Positions 14,507-25,284 of a stretch of DNA of 64,000 nucleotides are shown here, piece after piece. Made by a program: the position numbers and the translations under genes. Position 1 is the first letter of the stretch, and every line of letters begins with the position of its first letter. Source of the stretch: Amblyornis subalaris (taxonomy: Eukaryota > Chordata > Aves > Passeriformes > Ptilonorhynchidae); assembly GCA_018881555.1 (NCBI GenBank), contig JACAXG010000067.1:3815635-3879634 (forward strand), in the 5' to 3' direction. Below the pieces are notes generated by a model, which did no database searches, was not told where the DNA came from, and saw only the letters and a list, made by a program, of their open reading frames with translations.

Positions 14507-14562
14507 AAAAACAAAACAAAACAAAAACCAAACCAAAACAAAAATATTCCCCCCCAAAAAAG
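14507..14562. repeat. (CAAAA)n-like A-rich tract followed by a C run
   Basis: Irregular acaaa units, then accaaa units, then a run of C. On the plus strand it follows three ATTTA-type motifs within about 50 bases (14447-14490). Confidence 0.85.
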
Positions 14563-16349
14563 AAACCAACTTGTTTACTGCATGGATGTGTTGCCAGGAA
14601 ATCTCATTGTTGCAGCGGTGAGTAAAAATCCTGCACTCTGACTTATGTCTTACTCACCCTAAATCACGTATGAGCCATTCAGCCTTTCCTGATTAATGAA
14701 AGTGGTAAATGTTTTATAACATTTGCTAGGGAGTCATCTTTCCATGCATGACCATTCTGATTACTAAGCTGTGATAGTTTTACACGTGCCCTGTAATTCA
14801 AATCCTGATGCACAATAGGAAGTTTTCACTGCCAAATCTTTTGGAGCTTAACACAACATCAACAAGATACAAAGCCAGGTGTTAAAACTGTCAAAGAGAG
14901 ATAATTTGAAATGGAAAACACAAGAGAGAGCTCAACATCTACTTTTGTCCAATTTGTTTTCAAATTTGCTGCAATTGGAGAGTTTCACCTCTCTGACTGG
15001 ACAAAATATTTTGATCAGCTGTTGAGAGATATACTGAAGGATGAAATGCTTTCTGCTGAATTAAGATCAGAAAGGCACAGCAGCAAAGGAGGGTTTACAG
15101 GGAAATAAATATAACTAAAAAGATAAGTCAGACCAAATGTTATGCTGAAAGTAGGTTAGGACAATACTAATATTATACTTGGTCAAATTCTCTCATGTTT
15201 TATGCAGAGTTAGTACATTTAGTGGCTGGCACCTTCTCAGTTTATATATCCAGAAATATTATGATCCAGCTCTAACCACTTCAAAATTATGTTTCCCTTT
15301 GATTTGCTTATTTTCCAAGTTCTCTCAGCTTGGTTTACACAGAACATACACAAGANCCATCAGAAATCTGCACATCTTACGCAGCAGAATTATCCCTTCA
15401 CATTTACCAGACAAAACACTCTGCATTCCTTTTCTGAATTTTAAAAAAGTTATGCTATCTTTCAGCCAACATCCTCTTGCCAGTAAAAACGAAAAAGGAA
15501 AGTTTGTGACCTTAAAAACATCATNGGCAAGTGAAGATTCTCACAAAATAGTCCACTACTAGGTTTGAGAATAGATCTATGCTTCCTCCTCTTCCAGCTG
15601 AATCCCCAAACACCCTCACTTGTCAAAAGGCTATTGTTAAGGCATGGGCTTCCTCCAAGACCACATCCTGTGAATCAGGTCAGAGTGAAACACAGAGCTG
15701 ATTTAAATGAACTACTCTTTGCGTGCCCTGTATGTGAGTGCAAGAAAAACTACACAACTTGAAAAATAGTCTAATATACCAGAGAAAAAGGGACAGTGGA
15801 CGTAGACCAGAATGAACACATAGTCAAAAAAATTAGCAGTTCTCATTTGCAATTCATGCCCTTACTATTTAGTAAATACAAGTTTCTGCCACAAAGAAGC
15901 TAGGCAGTGTACTNAAAGACAGAAATTAGGACCAAAAAAGCCATGTCTCTTCAAAAGACGCCTGCTTTTACTTCACAAAAATTTAGATTTTCCACATCAT
16001 ATTTAATAAGTGAATAGCCTATCAATAGCACTACACATAGAACCATTGATGAGTGTTATACTGCTCCTCAAAGGGCACAAAATATTCTGCATCTTTAATA
16101 AATTGTGNCAGTCTACGTTGATTGGATACATAAAAATCAAAAGAATATGGCTTCTGGAGCAAAATTCCGCCTCCAGCTCAGAGCTGGGCCCACACTGATG
16201 CTAACTATTGACATTAAAATGATGATAAAGCCAAAACTGTCCTTATGAGGCAAGCAGGAAAAATAACTCATTATTTGGATGTTTCATTCTTAACAGATCC
16301 CCTAGAAAAGACAAAGGATAGGCTTGTGGTTATGATATGGAGATTGGGA

Positions 16350-16475
16350 CTTGAGATATATATGACTTGAAATTCCTAGTCCTGCCACAAAGACCCAGCC
16401 TGAGTGTGGGAAAATCATCCATTTTCCCTTTAATCTCTCCCTTCCCTCTGCACTATGGGGATAATATTTTTTGCT
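16350..16475 (+). repeat. MIR-like ancient SINE fragment
   Basis: Scattered blocks line up in order with the MIR core and tail: ttgaaattcctagtcctgcc (core, 'cccagctctgcca'), a diverged 'gtgtgaccttgggcaa' region, then a pyrimidine-rich 'aacctctct' part, and finally gcactatggggataatattt ('atctgtaaaatggggataataat'). The divergence fits an element older than the bird radiation. Confidence 0.6.
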
Positions 16476-19400
16476 TTCTCCCACAGACCATGTAATACAG
16501 CCATATGTTCTGTAGGGCTGGACTAACTTCTGTGCACATGCCCACTACCTGTCATGGCAAGACATCAATCTAGTAAAAATTTCTAGGATCAAGGTCTGGT
16601 TGAAATGCACAGAAAAAAACACAGAAAGGATATTATTGTGTTTTTACTCGAGGGAAGAAATGTTTTTCAATGGAACCAAACTCCCTAATCTTAGTGATAC
16701 CCCTCACTCTGCTGGGTGCTTTGGGATGCTCTGATCTTCCAGGGAGCCCCTACAAAATGCAGCCAGATGAAATATTCACTGCAGTGCTCTTGAAGGGATT
16801 TTAAATTAAGGATTTTTTAGTTCATAGGGCTTCTATGTTCCTTGCCATCGAGCAAAGAACTGAGTCTCCAAGAGTCACTCCACTGTCCGATCTCACAGGA
16901 TCTTGAGGCATGAGGACACTCCAGTACTGGTATGCCAGGGAAATGAGTGTTTCCAAGCAAGCAACTAGCTTTCTGGGCTCCAAGAATACCGTACGTGTGC
17001 TTTCGGGAAACTTGACTGCAACTGAAATATTTCAGTACAATACCTCTGGAAACACCCATACCGCACAATGGCACCTTTTCTAAGCAAATCTGTCTCCAAA
17101 GAGAGTCCTTACATATCCATATCACTGTGGGCCACAGTGCTGACAGCTCAGGTTCCCAGGGAAGCATGGTTTCATTACCATGGACGTGCACTCAGCTGAA
17201 CCAAGGAATGAGAAAAGAGAATGAGAAGACCATCAAGACTTGAAGACCATCGAGTCCTTTGCACAACAAAGGATCGGCACTAATAATACTATGAATGGCA
17301 CATGTACACATTTGGTTTTCCAGTGATGGAGATACTATATTTTCTGCAGGCCAAGTGTTGCCCTGTTTAAGTACTGTTACTGCTGGGAAGTTTTACTAAA
17401 GCCTAACTAAAACCTCCTGGGGTATAATATAAGCCCATTATTTTTATCTGAAGATGGAGACCACTTATCTCCGTTTGTGGTTATGAACAACAGATTATCC
17501 CAAGGGGCTGCAAGACTGGTGCACCAAGCAAATGTTGCTGGGTTGCTTCAATTCTGCTGGTGCATTCACAGTGCATCAACATGCAGACACACTCCCATTT
17601 TTGAGGGAAGGATTTTTTATTCAATAGTTGGTTGGTCAGGAAATCCCCAAGCAGCTTCCCCAGGCACAAGCATGACACAAAAGAATGATTATTTTCTGAT
17701 GATGTGTAATACCAGCTCGCAACGCACCAATTAATATGGAATAAGTTGAGTTCTACGTTCTTATTTCGTAAGAGAAATAACAAGAAAGCAGAGAAATTTG
17801 GGCAGAGGTCTTAAGCTCAGGTTGGTCAATATCATCCTATCCATGATCCCGATCACAAATTACAGACGAAAAGCATTTTTCAACCTACACTCAATACAAC
17901 TTGTTCAGAAACACAAAAGCTTTGAGAGTTGATGTTGTGTTACTTTACATTTATCTCAACCATATGAAAGTGTGCTTGATACAGACGATTAGACAATAAA
18001 CACGTAACAGTGAAGTTTACTCCAAGCTCATACAGCATGAAGGTCTTAAATCAGTTATAGCGTAGACAGATAGTACTGGATACATAAAGCACATTAAAGA
18101 CACTGTTATCTGTTTGATAAAGAAATAATTCAGAGCACAAGGCAAGATGCTGAAATTGCTGACAATCTGAACTCCTGCCAACTGTTCTGGCTTCACTGGG
18201 GCTGTGTGAATTTTAAACACACATAGTCCCAGGTGTCTGCAGTGCCGACTGAAATTTCTGGCAGCTAGTTCAGTGCTTTTGAAACACTGCTGGCTTCCCA
18301 TCACTAGCGGTCACTATGGGAAGAAGACAGGCAGTTTCTGGCTGCTTCTGCTGCCCTTTTTGTTGCCTTGGCTGTAGTGCTGTAAATGAAACACTCGGCA
18401 CAATGAGCAGCCTCCTTTCTTGCCAACCCACAAGGCAGATATCTCCAATGCACTAGTGCTGAGAAAGGAAGGGNATGACAAAATGGGGAAAGAAACTAAT
18501 TTATTTATGTTCCCTAGATTCAGTGTGTCAAGAAACTCAGTGGAGCTTGGCCCTCAGAGACCAAACAAAAAGGTATCCAAGAAATTGAAAGGTCAAAGAG
18601 ATGTGGGATTGCAACAGATTTCTTGCTTTAGAGAGATTTGGGGAATGGTGGGAAAGGGTCACACAAAACCTAAGTAAATGGTGTGGAAGGGTTAGCTGAG
18701 GAAAGACAGAGATATGGAAGTCATTTATGGCACACATCTGGTTTTCCAATGCGCACAGTACTCCCGTTGACGTGAGCAGGAGCTCCACCCATGTATGGAA
18801 AGCAAAAATATTTGTCTTGAGATCTGTCTGCATAGAGGAGCCTAGCTGTCCTCCAAGTTTGGTGTCTGGTGATGGGCAGCATTTACCACATCACTGACAA
18901 ACTAGTTACAATTGATGAGGGAAAAATGAGAGATTTCCATGCTCATCTTTACGTCCTAGTGCAAAAGGGCTGGCTGAATGACACTAGAAGCCCTCAGAGT
19001 AAAACTGAGATGCAATAGTATGATACCAAATGAAATGGACCTTAAGAGTCAATTTAACAGCACCAGTATGTGCTTTTGCCTAATCAGCTCAAAGTATTTA
19101 GCTTGGCTTTGTGACACTGACTTTCATTTTAGATTACTTTAACAACGTTCACTTGGTACAACTTTTAAAGTGTTTTGGACCCCGTTCTGTTCAACATGCT
19201 CCCCAGGTAGCACACACCTATTCTGCTCTGTTCTGCTGATTTACAGAACACTTCCCCAGCTTAACTGCTCAGATTTCTGTGCTCTACAGAAGAGGTTCTG
19301 GTTGTGTCTCCTTACTCAGGTGGACGCATAGTACTTCTTTGTCATTTTTTCTAGAAGACCTTGCAGAAGATCCATTTCCTGAGCTTCCCTAAGATCTTTC

Positions 19401-20237
19401 TATATAAAAATTGAATTGTTTAATGATGAACTTACAGGGGCTGGACCCCAGTAAGAGAGGTCCCAAACAACTGTCCATCCTCTGGATAACAGTATCTCCA
19501 TACTTGTAGAATCTTACTACAAGCCACCAAAACTGAAGTATCTAGAAAGTTTTCAGGTTTGCATTTGTGTACTGGATCAGCTGGGGAGGTTGACTAGCAC
19601 TTTCTGATAATGAAAAATGCAGTGATATGAAAAATGCTGCAGGCAAGACAGGAAGACTTGATTAGGGGATACAGAGAAAAATAAGTCATATTCAGTAGCC
19701 TGTAAAGATGTCTGCCAACAGGAAGGAAGAAGAAGATAAGGCAGACAGCAGCAGACAGATAGCATGAACAAAGAGAAACTGAAAACAAAAAAAACCCAAA
19801 AGAAATAAGATAATATGACAGTGAAGGAATTAATTAACTCAGGAAAGAAGGCTAAAATCTTATCATCCAAGTCATATAACCAAAACACTACAATTAATAT
19901 ATCAGATTAATCTCAGAGAAAATTCACTTTGGAAGCATAAATGATGGTGCAGGGCTCTTGAAAGAAGAAACTTTGATGATAGGAGGAAAACCCTGAGAAC
20001 ATAAAGCAGAGCACTGCAATGAGCAGCCCTAGGAAGCCAGACCAGAAGACCAGTGTGTGCCTAACAGGGATTGCTGACTCACAGGTGCTGCTCAGCTTTG
20101 TGCTGGAGAGGATTTATGGCAGTGCACTTGTGATACACCATCAAATGTATGAGAGTAGCTGAAATCAATCACACTTTCAGGTGACCTGGAGTAAAATACT
20201 ATTGCCATTGGCATTTTGCTATAGGTCAATATAACAG

Positions 20238-20565
20238 ACTCACAGAAGGGTTGAAGGTTCAAAGGCACCTCTGGAGCTCCTGCAGTCCAACCCCCCTACT
20301 AAGGCAGATTCACCTAGAACAGGTTGCACAGGATTGCATCCAGACAGGTTTTGAATTTTTCCAGAGAAGAAGACTCCACAACTTCTCTGGGCAGCCTGTT
20401 TCAGTGCTCTGTCACCCTCAAACTAAAGAATATTTTCCTGAAATTCAAAGGAAATTCCCGTGCTTCTGTTTGTGCCCTTTGACCCTTGTTCTGTTGCTGG
20501 GCACCACCAAAGAATCTGGCCCCAGCCTCTCAACACCCACCCTCAAGATAATACAGTGCAGAGTT
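20238..20565 (-). mobile_element. CR1 LINE fragment
   Basis: CR1 3' region in reverse: cacagaagggttgaaggttc, then cacctctggagctcctgcag, followed by gcagcctgtttcagtgctct and gttgctgggcaccacc. The copy ends near 20565. It is more diverged than the 4.56-kb copy, is 5'-truncated, and has no intact frame. Confidence 0.9.
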
Positions 20566-23500
20566 ATCATTTAGTGACCAAATAAGTTGATTTTGCAAAT
20601 AAATTCTTTGTTCATTCCTATCGTTTTAAGTCATTGTTTCATTTACCTTTCCACAATATCCATGGATATTTTTTTCACTTTGTTACAGCTTAGTAGCAGA
20701 TTCTACAATTAAAACAGTATCACGAAGCAACCTACCATGATCTGATGATTAATTTAGCAAGCAGTATAAAAGTGGTGGTAAAGAAATACAAATAATACTA
20801 TACCCACACTTAGAAAAATATTAGAAAATATAGTAGTGTTTTTAGACATGGTTTTGCATAAAAACACTCCATGGTCTAGCTGAACAGCAAAACTCTCTCT
20901 GCTTCAAAGACAGCCAGCATTTCACCTCATGAATCCAGCAGCTGGATTCTGTTCCTGTGTACATATATAGGAATAAACTTTTGTCTATATGATACTCAGG
21001 GAAAAAGAATGTGCTCTGAATACTTGTATTCAAATATTTTGCATGACTATTCACTTCATAAAGTGTTCATGCAGTCAGCCTAAACATTAGTGGGTTTAGC
21101 AAGAAACCAGATGGACCTGTTGTATGAGACTTAGATACCAAAACACAAATTATGAAAATTTTGAACGAAAGTACATTTGAATAAACTACATATTAAAAAA
21201 TTTAAATCATTAGCAACTTATTATTTGCTTTCATAANCTTAACTAAGTTCTATCCAATTAAGAAAAAGGTTAAACATAATCACCTCAAACTTTTTCTACC
21301 ACAGTTTTTATTACAATATCACTTTTATTAAAGTTGGAACTTCATCATGTCCACAAACAAGAAAACAACCAAGACTATATGTGTAAATGCAACAAAATCA
21401 TGTGAGGTGGGAGAAACAGCAAGGGAAAAGAGAAATTATTTTTGCCACTATATTTCTAAGCAGCCTTGGCCTTGTGAGAAAGCCAACACAAGTGTTAAAA
21501 GTCTCAAACAATTAGGTTGGGTGAGAGTGAATTTCATAGAGGAAACAGCTGGGTGGCAATGACCTACTGTATTGACATGCATAGCCTGAATTTATTTTAG
21601 AATCCTTAGAACTTATAGATAGCAACAGGATATGTCACAGTGACTACACATGTCAATCTAAGTGCCTTCCAGACAGGATGAGAAAACTTGTGACCCACAG
21701 TGCAGCAAATGTAAAACACCAAAGCAAACAATACTAAAGGCACTGCTTTCAGCAGTCAAGGGCAAAAGTTAACCAGATGATGAATTCATATGTTCCATTG
21801 TCTTTTGCAGATAGAGATCCATATTTTTTCCCTCAAAAAGCAGTGCTGCCTTATATCCAATGATATATATATAACATTTGACAAGGTTAACCTTTGACAA
21901 TAGTCAAATTTTACACTCAGTTGGAAACTCAGATTAGGTATTCACTGCATTTTGATTGAAAAACCTTTTATCTGATCATTTTTATAATTACACATTCCCA
22001 ATGTACAGCAATGTATACAACAGAACCATACAGAGATATCACATTTAATTAATGTGTTTGCTAATGAAAAGTCTATTGGAATCAGCACTAACAAACAGTC
22101 AAGCTTTGGGACAACATAACCCGTAAAGCAGAACTTGCACCTGCTCAGCAAACCTGAAGAGACATTAACTCTAACAACTCCGTGAAATTTGTGCTTAGAA
22201 CTGCTGTTTAGATAACTTATACATACTTCTGAGGCACTAAGGTGGCATGGATCTCCATCACCGATGAAGAAAACAGCATTCAATACTTTTAGGCTGATCC
22301 TTTGAAGGTTACTAATAAGAAAAGCATTAAAAGAATTTCTTCTTCATAAATACCCACCCACCTTACAGTCCAAAACACCTTGGCAAGAAGATTTCATGAA
22401 ATCTACTTAGAAGGTGAATAAAAGAGCATCTTTCAAGAAACGTGCCTGGAAGAAAATTGAGCAAAGGGCTGCCACTAAGCTTTACTGGGAATGTTGGACT
22501 TATAAGGCTATAATACAGAAGGGTTTCAGAAATTAGTAACTTCTTGAATGTTCAGCACTTCTATAAATCCAGGTGGCTAGGGGAATCTTTCAGATCACCA
22601 TGTGCACAACCTGGTCTTACTCTTTACAGATCTTCTTTTAAAACTGCTCAGCAGCTTCCATTGAGAACATACATAGGGAAAGATGTCATAGCAGGTAGGT
22701 TGTTTGTTGGAAGTTCGTTTGCTTTTTGTTGCTTTCTTTAAAAAAACCGTCTCCGAGATGACAGGTATTGTCAAACCAATGAAATGGCAAATTGGTATCA
22801 CAGTTTGCATCCATCCAGCCTGTTACTTTACTCACTAGAAGTTCAGCAGGGTTCAGGACCACATCCAGATGCCTTGGAAGGCTATGACTCCCAGTTGGTC
22901 TCACGCTAATTACTAGTAGTTCCCAAGTGGTTTAAATACTGAAGGCAAGATGCTTTATATCTTTCTCTACACTTTTTTAAGTAAACAAGGAACATATCTG
23001 ACCAGGCAATGTAAGCTTTTGCTTTTTTTCTGAAAATAGTATTTGCAAATCTAATTTACTTTTCATGCAATAGTCATTAAAGATCATTAAAAAAAACCAA
23101 AGAAAGAATATTTTCTAATAAAAATAAGTAAACAAGCAGGAATTGCATTGTGTTGAAAACTTATCTTCAAACTTATATTATCTTCATACTCATGTTACAG
23201 AAAAGGGCTGTTCATCACTTGTAGTAATCATGAGATGAACAGTTTGTTCCTTTTTTTACATTTCTGTATAGCATGTCTGACACCACCAATGCATCATCTT
23301 TGGGAGATAAGGAGAGGTGACACAGAAAACTCCAAGGGAAAAGTTAAGTGGCATGACCAAAATCTCATGTGGAAATATGTGGCAAGTTTAAAAAGGAAAC
23401 CAAATGTTCAGAATCCCAACCCTAAGTTTTAACCACAAAACCAACTTTCTTCAGTAATACTGAATTAACCCAGTAACTAAAAACAAAGACAAACCAAGTA

Positions 23501-24176
23501 CATATATTATGTGCATCTTGCCCCTGTAACAACTCTAATGACATTTAGAGTTTTTTTAAATTATATAAGATATAATTACAAATATATGGTTAATTCCAGT
23601 GTGGTAATCAATTCCACAAACCAAGAGTACTAGAAAAGCAAGAGGAAGTAGCCTCACAGCTTGCTGAACTGTGTAAAACACACATGCAGCCGTACTGTAG
23701 TGACAGAAAGACCTACAGAAATATATGCTGCTGACAAGAAGGGACTCAATACTCATGTTCAAAGCATGAAAAATGTTTTCAGCTACAGCAGAAAGACTAG
23801 CTGAAAATTAAGCAGAAGTTTTTTTAAAAGTTAATTAGGACTCAAAAAGAATCCCCTTACAAAAGAAAAAACCCTAAGCAGTCTAAAAAATATTGTGGCA
23901 TCCTACTTCAGACAATCTGGGTTTTTTAAATCACAACGAATTGGGGCTAGATAGGGGCTAGGAAGAAGCTGTTTTGCAGAAGAGAAAAGCACAAGTACTT
24001 TTCACTGCGAAGCTGTTTTTCTGGTTCAGCAGTTCTGCAGCAAGAATAGCCAGATCATTTGAAAATTGAAAAGAAAATCAATTGCATGTTTTTATTTTAA
24101 AAGAGCCTCCCTGTGGGAATAGGTGTGGGCGTGAGATCTTTTTTAAAGTTCATAATATAACATAAAGCTGCCAAGA

Positions 24177-24193
24177 TTTTTTTTTTTTTTTTT
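24177..24193. repeat. Poly(T) tract in NAV3 intron 1
   Basis: A run of 17 T, about 300 bases inside the intron from the NAV3 donor. Confidence 0.9.
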
Positions 24194-24486
24194 AAATACT
24201 CTGCTTACTGGGTGCCGGAATGATTTTTCTCTACTTATGATTCTACTGATCCTTATCAAAATTCATCTGTGAAGTGAATAACACTAACATTTAAATACAG
24301 AATATTTATTCAAACAGCAACGCCGAGCAAAACAAATTTCCAAGGCTGATATGGGAGTCCAGTGATGACAGCAGAAGTCTATTTACTCATTTACCCCCAA
24401 GTTCTGCATGCAGAAAATTTGTATCAGTTTTTTTTCAGAGCAAATCAACATTTTTTGAGAATTGAGTTCCACAGGTAAAGTTTACA

Positions 24487-24495
24487 ACTAACCTT
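24487..24495 (-). other. NAV3: Splice donor of NAV3 coding exon 1
   Basis: The minus strand reads AAG|gttagt across this site. The T at intron position +3 is weaker than the usual gtaagt or gtgagt, but the remaining positions fit. It falls exactly where the NAV3 homology stops: the residues read past it (VSCKLYL) do not match the protein. Confidence 0.9.
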
Positions 24496-24735
24496 GCTAT
24501 CTTCNATCTCCTGAGTTTTTCCTTGAAGCGTTCTCCTCTCTCCGAAATCACAGGTTGACTTTAATGTAAGCTGACAAGAAAGCATCGAGCTCTCTGCCCC
24601 GGTAAGCTCCAAAGACTTTGGTGAGTACTTCTGTGAGCCGGCAGGGCCGAGGTTGGGTATCGGGAGGGCAGTGTGGACAGGCTTTGACCCTACGGCTGGC
24701 TGTCTCAGCTTGGAGGCAACCCCAAGTACAGGCAT
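24493..24735 (-). CDS. NAV3: NAV3 first coding exon (neuron navigator 3, residues 1-81)
   Basis: Read on the minus strand, the ATG at 24735 opens a frame beginning MPVLGVASKLRQPAVGSKPV and continuing HTALPIPNLG. From memory, this matches the N-terminus of human NAV3 residue for residue over the first 30 positions. Later blocks also match, including ESSMLSCQL and LKSTC, and the exon ends EDSK. The exon is 243 nt (81 codons) and ends in phase 0 at AAG|gttagt, the length and boundary I recall for human NAV3 before the segment leading into the calponin-homology domain. An in-frame TGA at 24784-24786 supports the start. The -3 base is G, an acceptable Kozak context. NAV3 is a large UNC-53-family protein with a CH domain, coiled coils and a C-terminal AAA+ module. 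It binds microtubule plus ends and acts in neurite growth and cell migration. This exon is only the short, probably disordered N-terminal lead. One N at 24505 leaves a residue four codons from the exon end undetermined. The rest of the gene lies beyond base 1. Confidence 0.96.
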
Positions 24736-24827
24736 CGCTTCTATAAAAGTATCTTCTTTCTGCCAAAGAAAATGCTCCTGACCTCAGTCTGGTAGACTCC
24801 AGCTTCAGCAATTTCAAAACAAATGCT

Positions 24828-24851
24828 TTAAACAAAACTAGCAGTCACCAT
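24828..24851 (-). other. Upstream ORF 2 in the NAV3 leader (7 codons plus stop)
   Basis: An ATG at 24851 with A at -3 and G at +4 (gaaATGG, a strong Kozak context) reads MVTASFV then TAA. It does not overlap the first uORF and ends about 90 nt before the NAV3 ATG, so reinitiation at NAV3 is possible. It depends on the leader including this segment. Confidence 0.35.
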
Positions 24852-24862
24852 TTCAAAAAGTC

Positions 24863-24913
24863 TTAAAACAATAATATTNCAAGTTTCACAAGGAAGTAAA
24901 ACTTTTCCTTCAT
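24863..24913 (-). other. Upstream ORF 1 in the NAV3 leader (16 codons plus stop)
   Basis: An ATG at 24913 on the minus strand opens MKEKFYFLVKL, then one undetermined residue (an N in the codon), then ILLF and TAA. It ends about 130 nt before the NAV3 ATG. If the leader is unspliced and starts upstream of 24913, this uORF would be scanned first and could reduce NAV3 translation. The peptide itself is unremarkable. Confidence 0.35.
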
Positions 24914-24955
24914 CTCTCCCCTTCTCCCTCGCAGCCACTCACACGCACTGCTCAG

Positions 24956-24962
24956 TGAGTCA
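24956..24962. promoter_or_regulatory. AP-1 (TRE) consensus TGAGTCA
   Basis: A perfect TGAGTCA lies 221 nt upstream of the NAV3 start codon within the CpG cluster. A second copy occurs at 25805-25811. One 7-mer is expected by chance every several kb, so only its position makes it worth listing. Confidence 0.3.
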
Positions 24963-25265
24963 GTGGCTCTGTAAGACTAAACGCTCCTTTGGGGCGTGAA
25001 CTTTTCTTGAAGGTAACTGCCACAGAACTGCCTGTCTGGGATTAAAGAACTCATAAATTCGTTTCTCTTGTTCCTACAGCATTCCAGGTCTGTGCATTAA
25101 GTGAATGAAGGATGGGAGAAAAGGAGGGAGAGAAGAAAGGAAACCTCCCCGTACTCCAACTGTCAAAACAGCTCTGAGACCACAACACTGGAAGCAGAGA
25201 CCTCTTCCTGACTACATAAATAACCAGCCCACATCTTAAAAAAAAACAAACCTCTTTTTTTCTAA

Positions 25266-25284
25266 TTTAAAAAAAAAAAAAAAA
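25266..25284. repeat. Poly(A) tract upstream of the NAV3 leader
   Basis: A long A run following tttttctaattt, lying within the CpG cluster region. Confidence 0.9.

Larger units (their letters stand above)
1..24492 (-). other. NAV3: NAV3 intron 1 (5' part; continues beyond base 1)
   Basis: This is AT-rich non-coding sequence downstream of the NAV3 donor. No segment resembling NAV3 exon 2 (which should begin near YTDWANHYL) was recognised on the minus strand, so the intron runs past the window edge. It contains the CR1 copies, the MIR-like element and the simple repeats listed separately. Open frames here are short, lack codon structure and match nothing I know. The longest (minus 16817-17191, 124 codons; minus 8432-8716, 94 codons) look like chance frames. 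Confidence 0.85.
24736..25050 (-). other. NAV3: Probable 5' leader of NAV3
   Basis: This is the sequence immediately upstream of the NAV3 ATG. It carries an in-frame stop, two short upstream ORFs and more CpGs than the flanks. No clear TATA box was seen. The upstream limit is arbitrary. A pyrimidine-rich acceptor-like site (ttttctttggcag, AG at 24760-24761) lies 24 nt before the ATG, so the leader could instead be short and spliced from a distant first exon. Transcript data would settle this; the sequence alone does not. Confidence 0.45.

Noticed and set aside
16817..17191. 124-codon minus-strand frame
   Set aside because: No recognised protein, no convincing splice sites, and biased composition (many C, W and S). 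Most likely a chance frame within intron 1.
24548..24835. 95-codon minus-strand frame overlapping the NAV3 exon
   Set aside because: It is a shadow frame of the NAV3 exon; the other frame carries the recognised NAV3 N-terminus.
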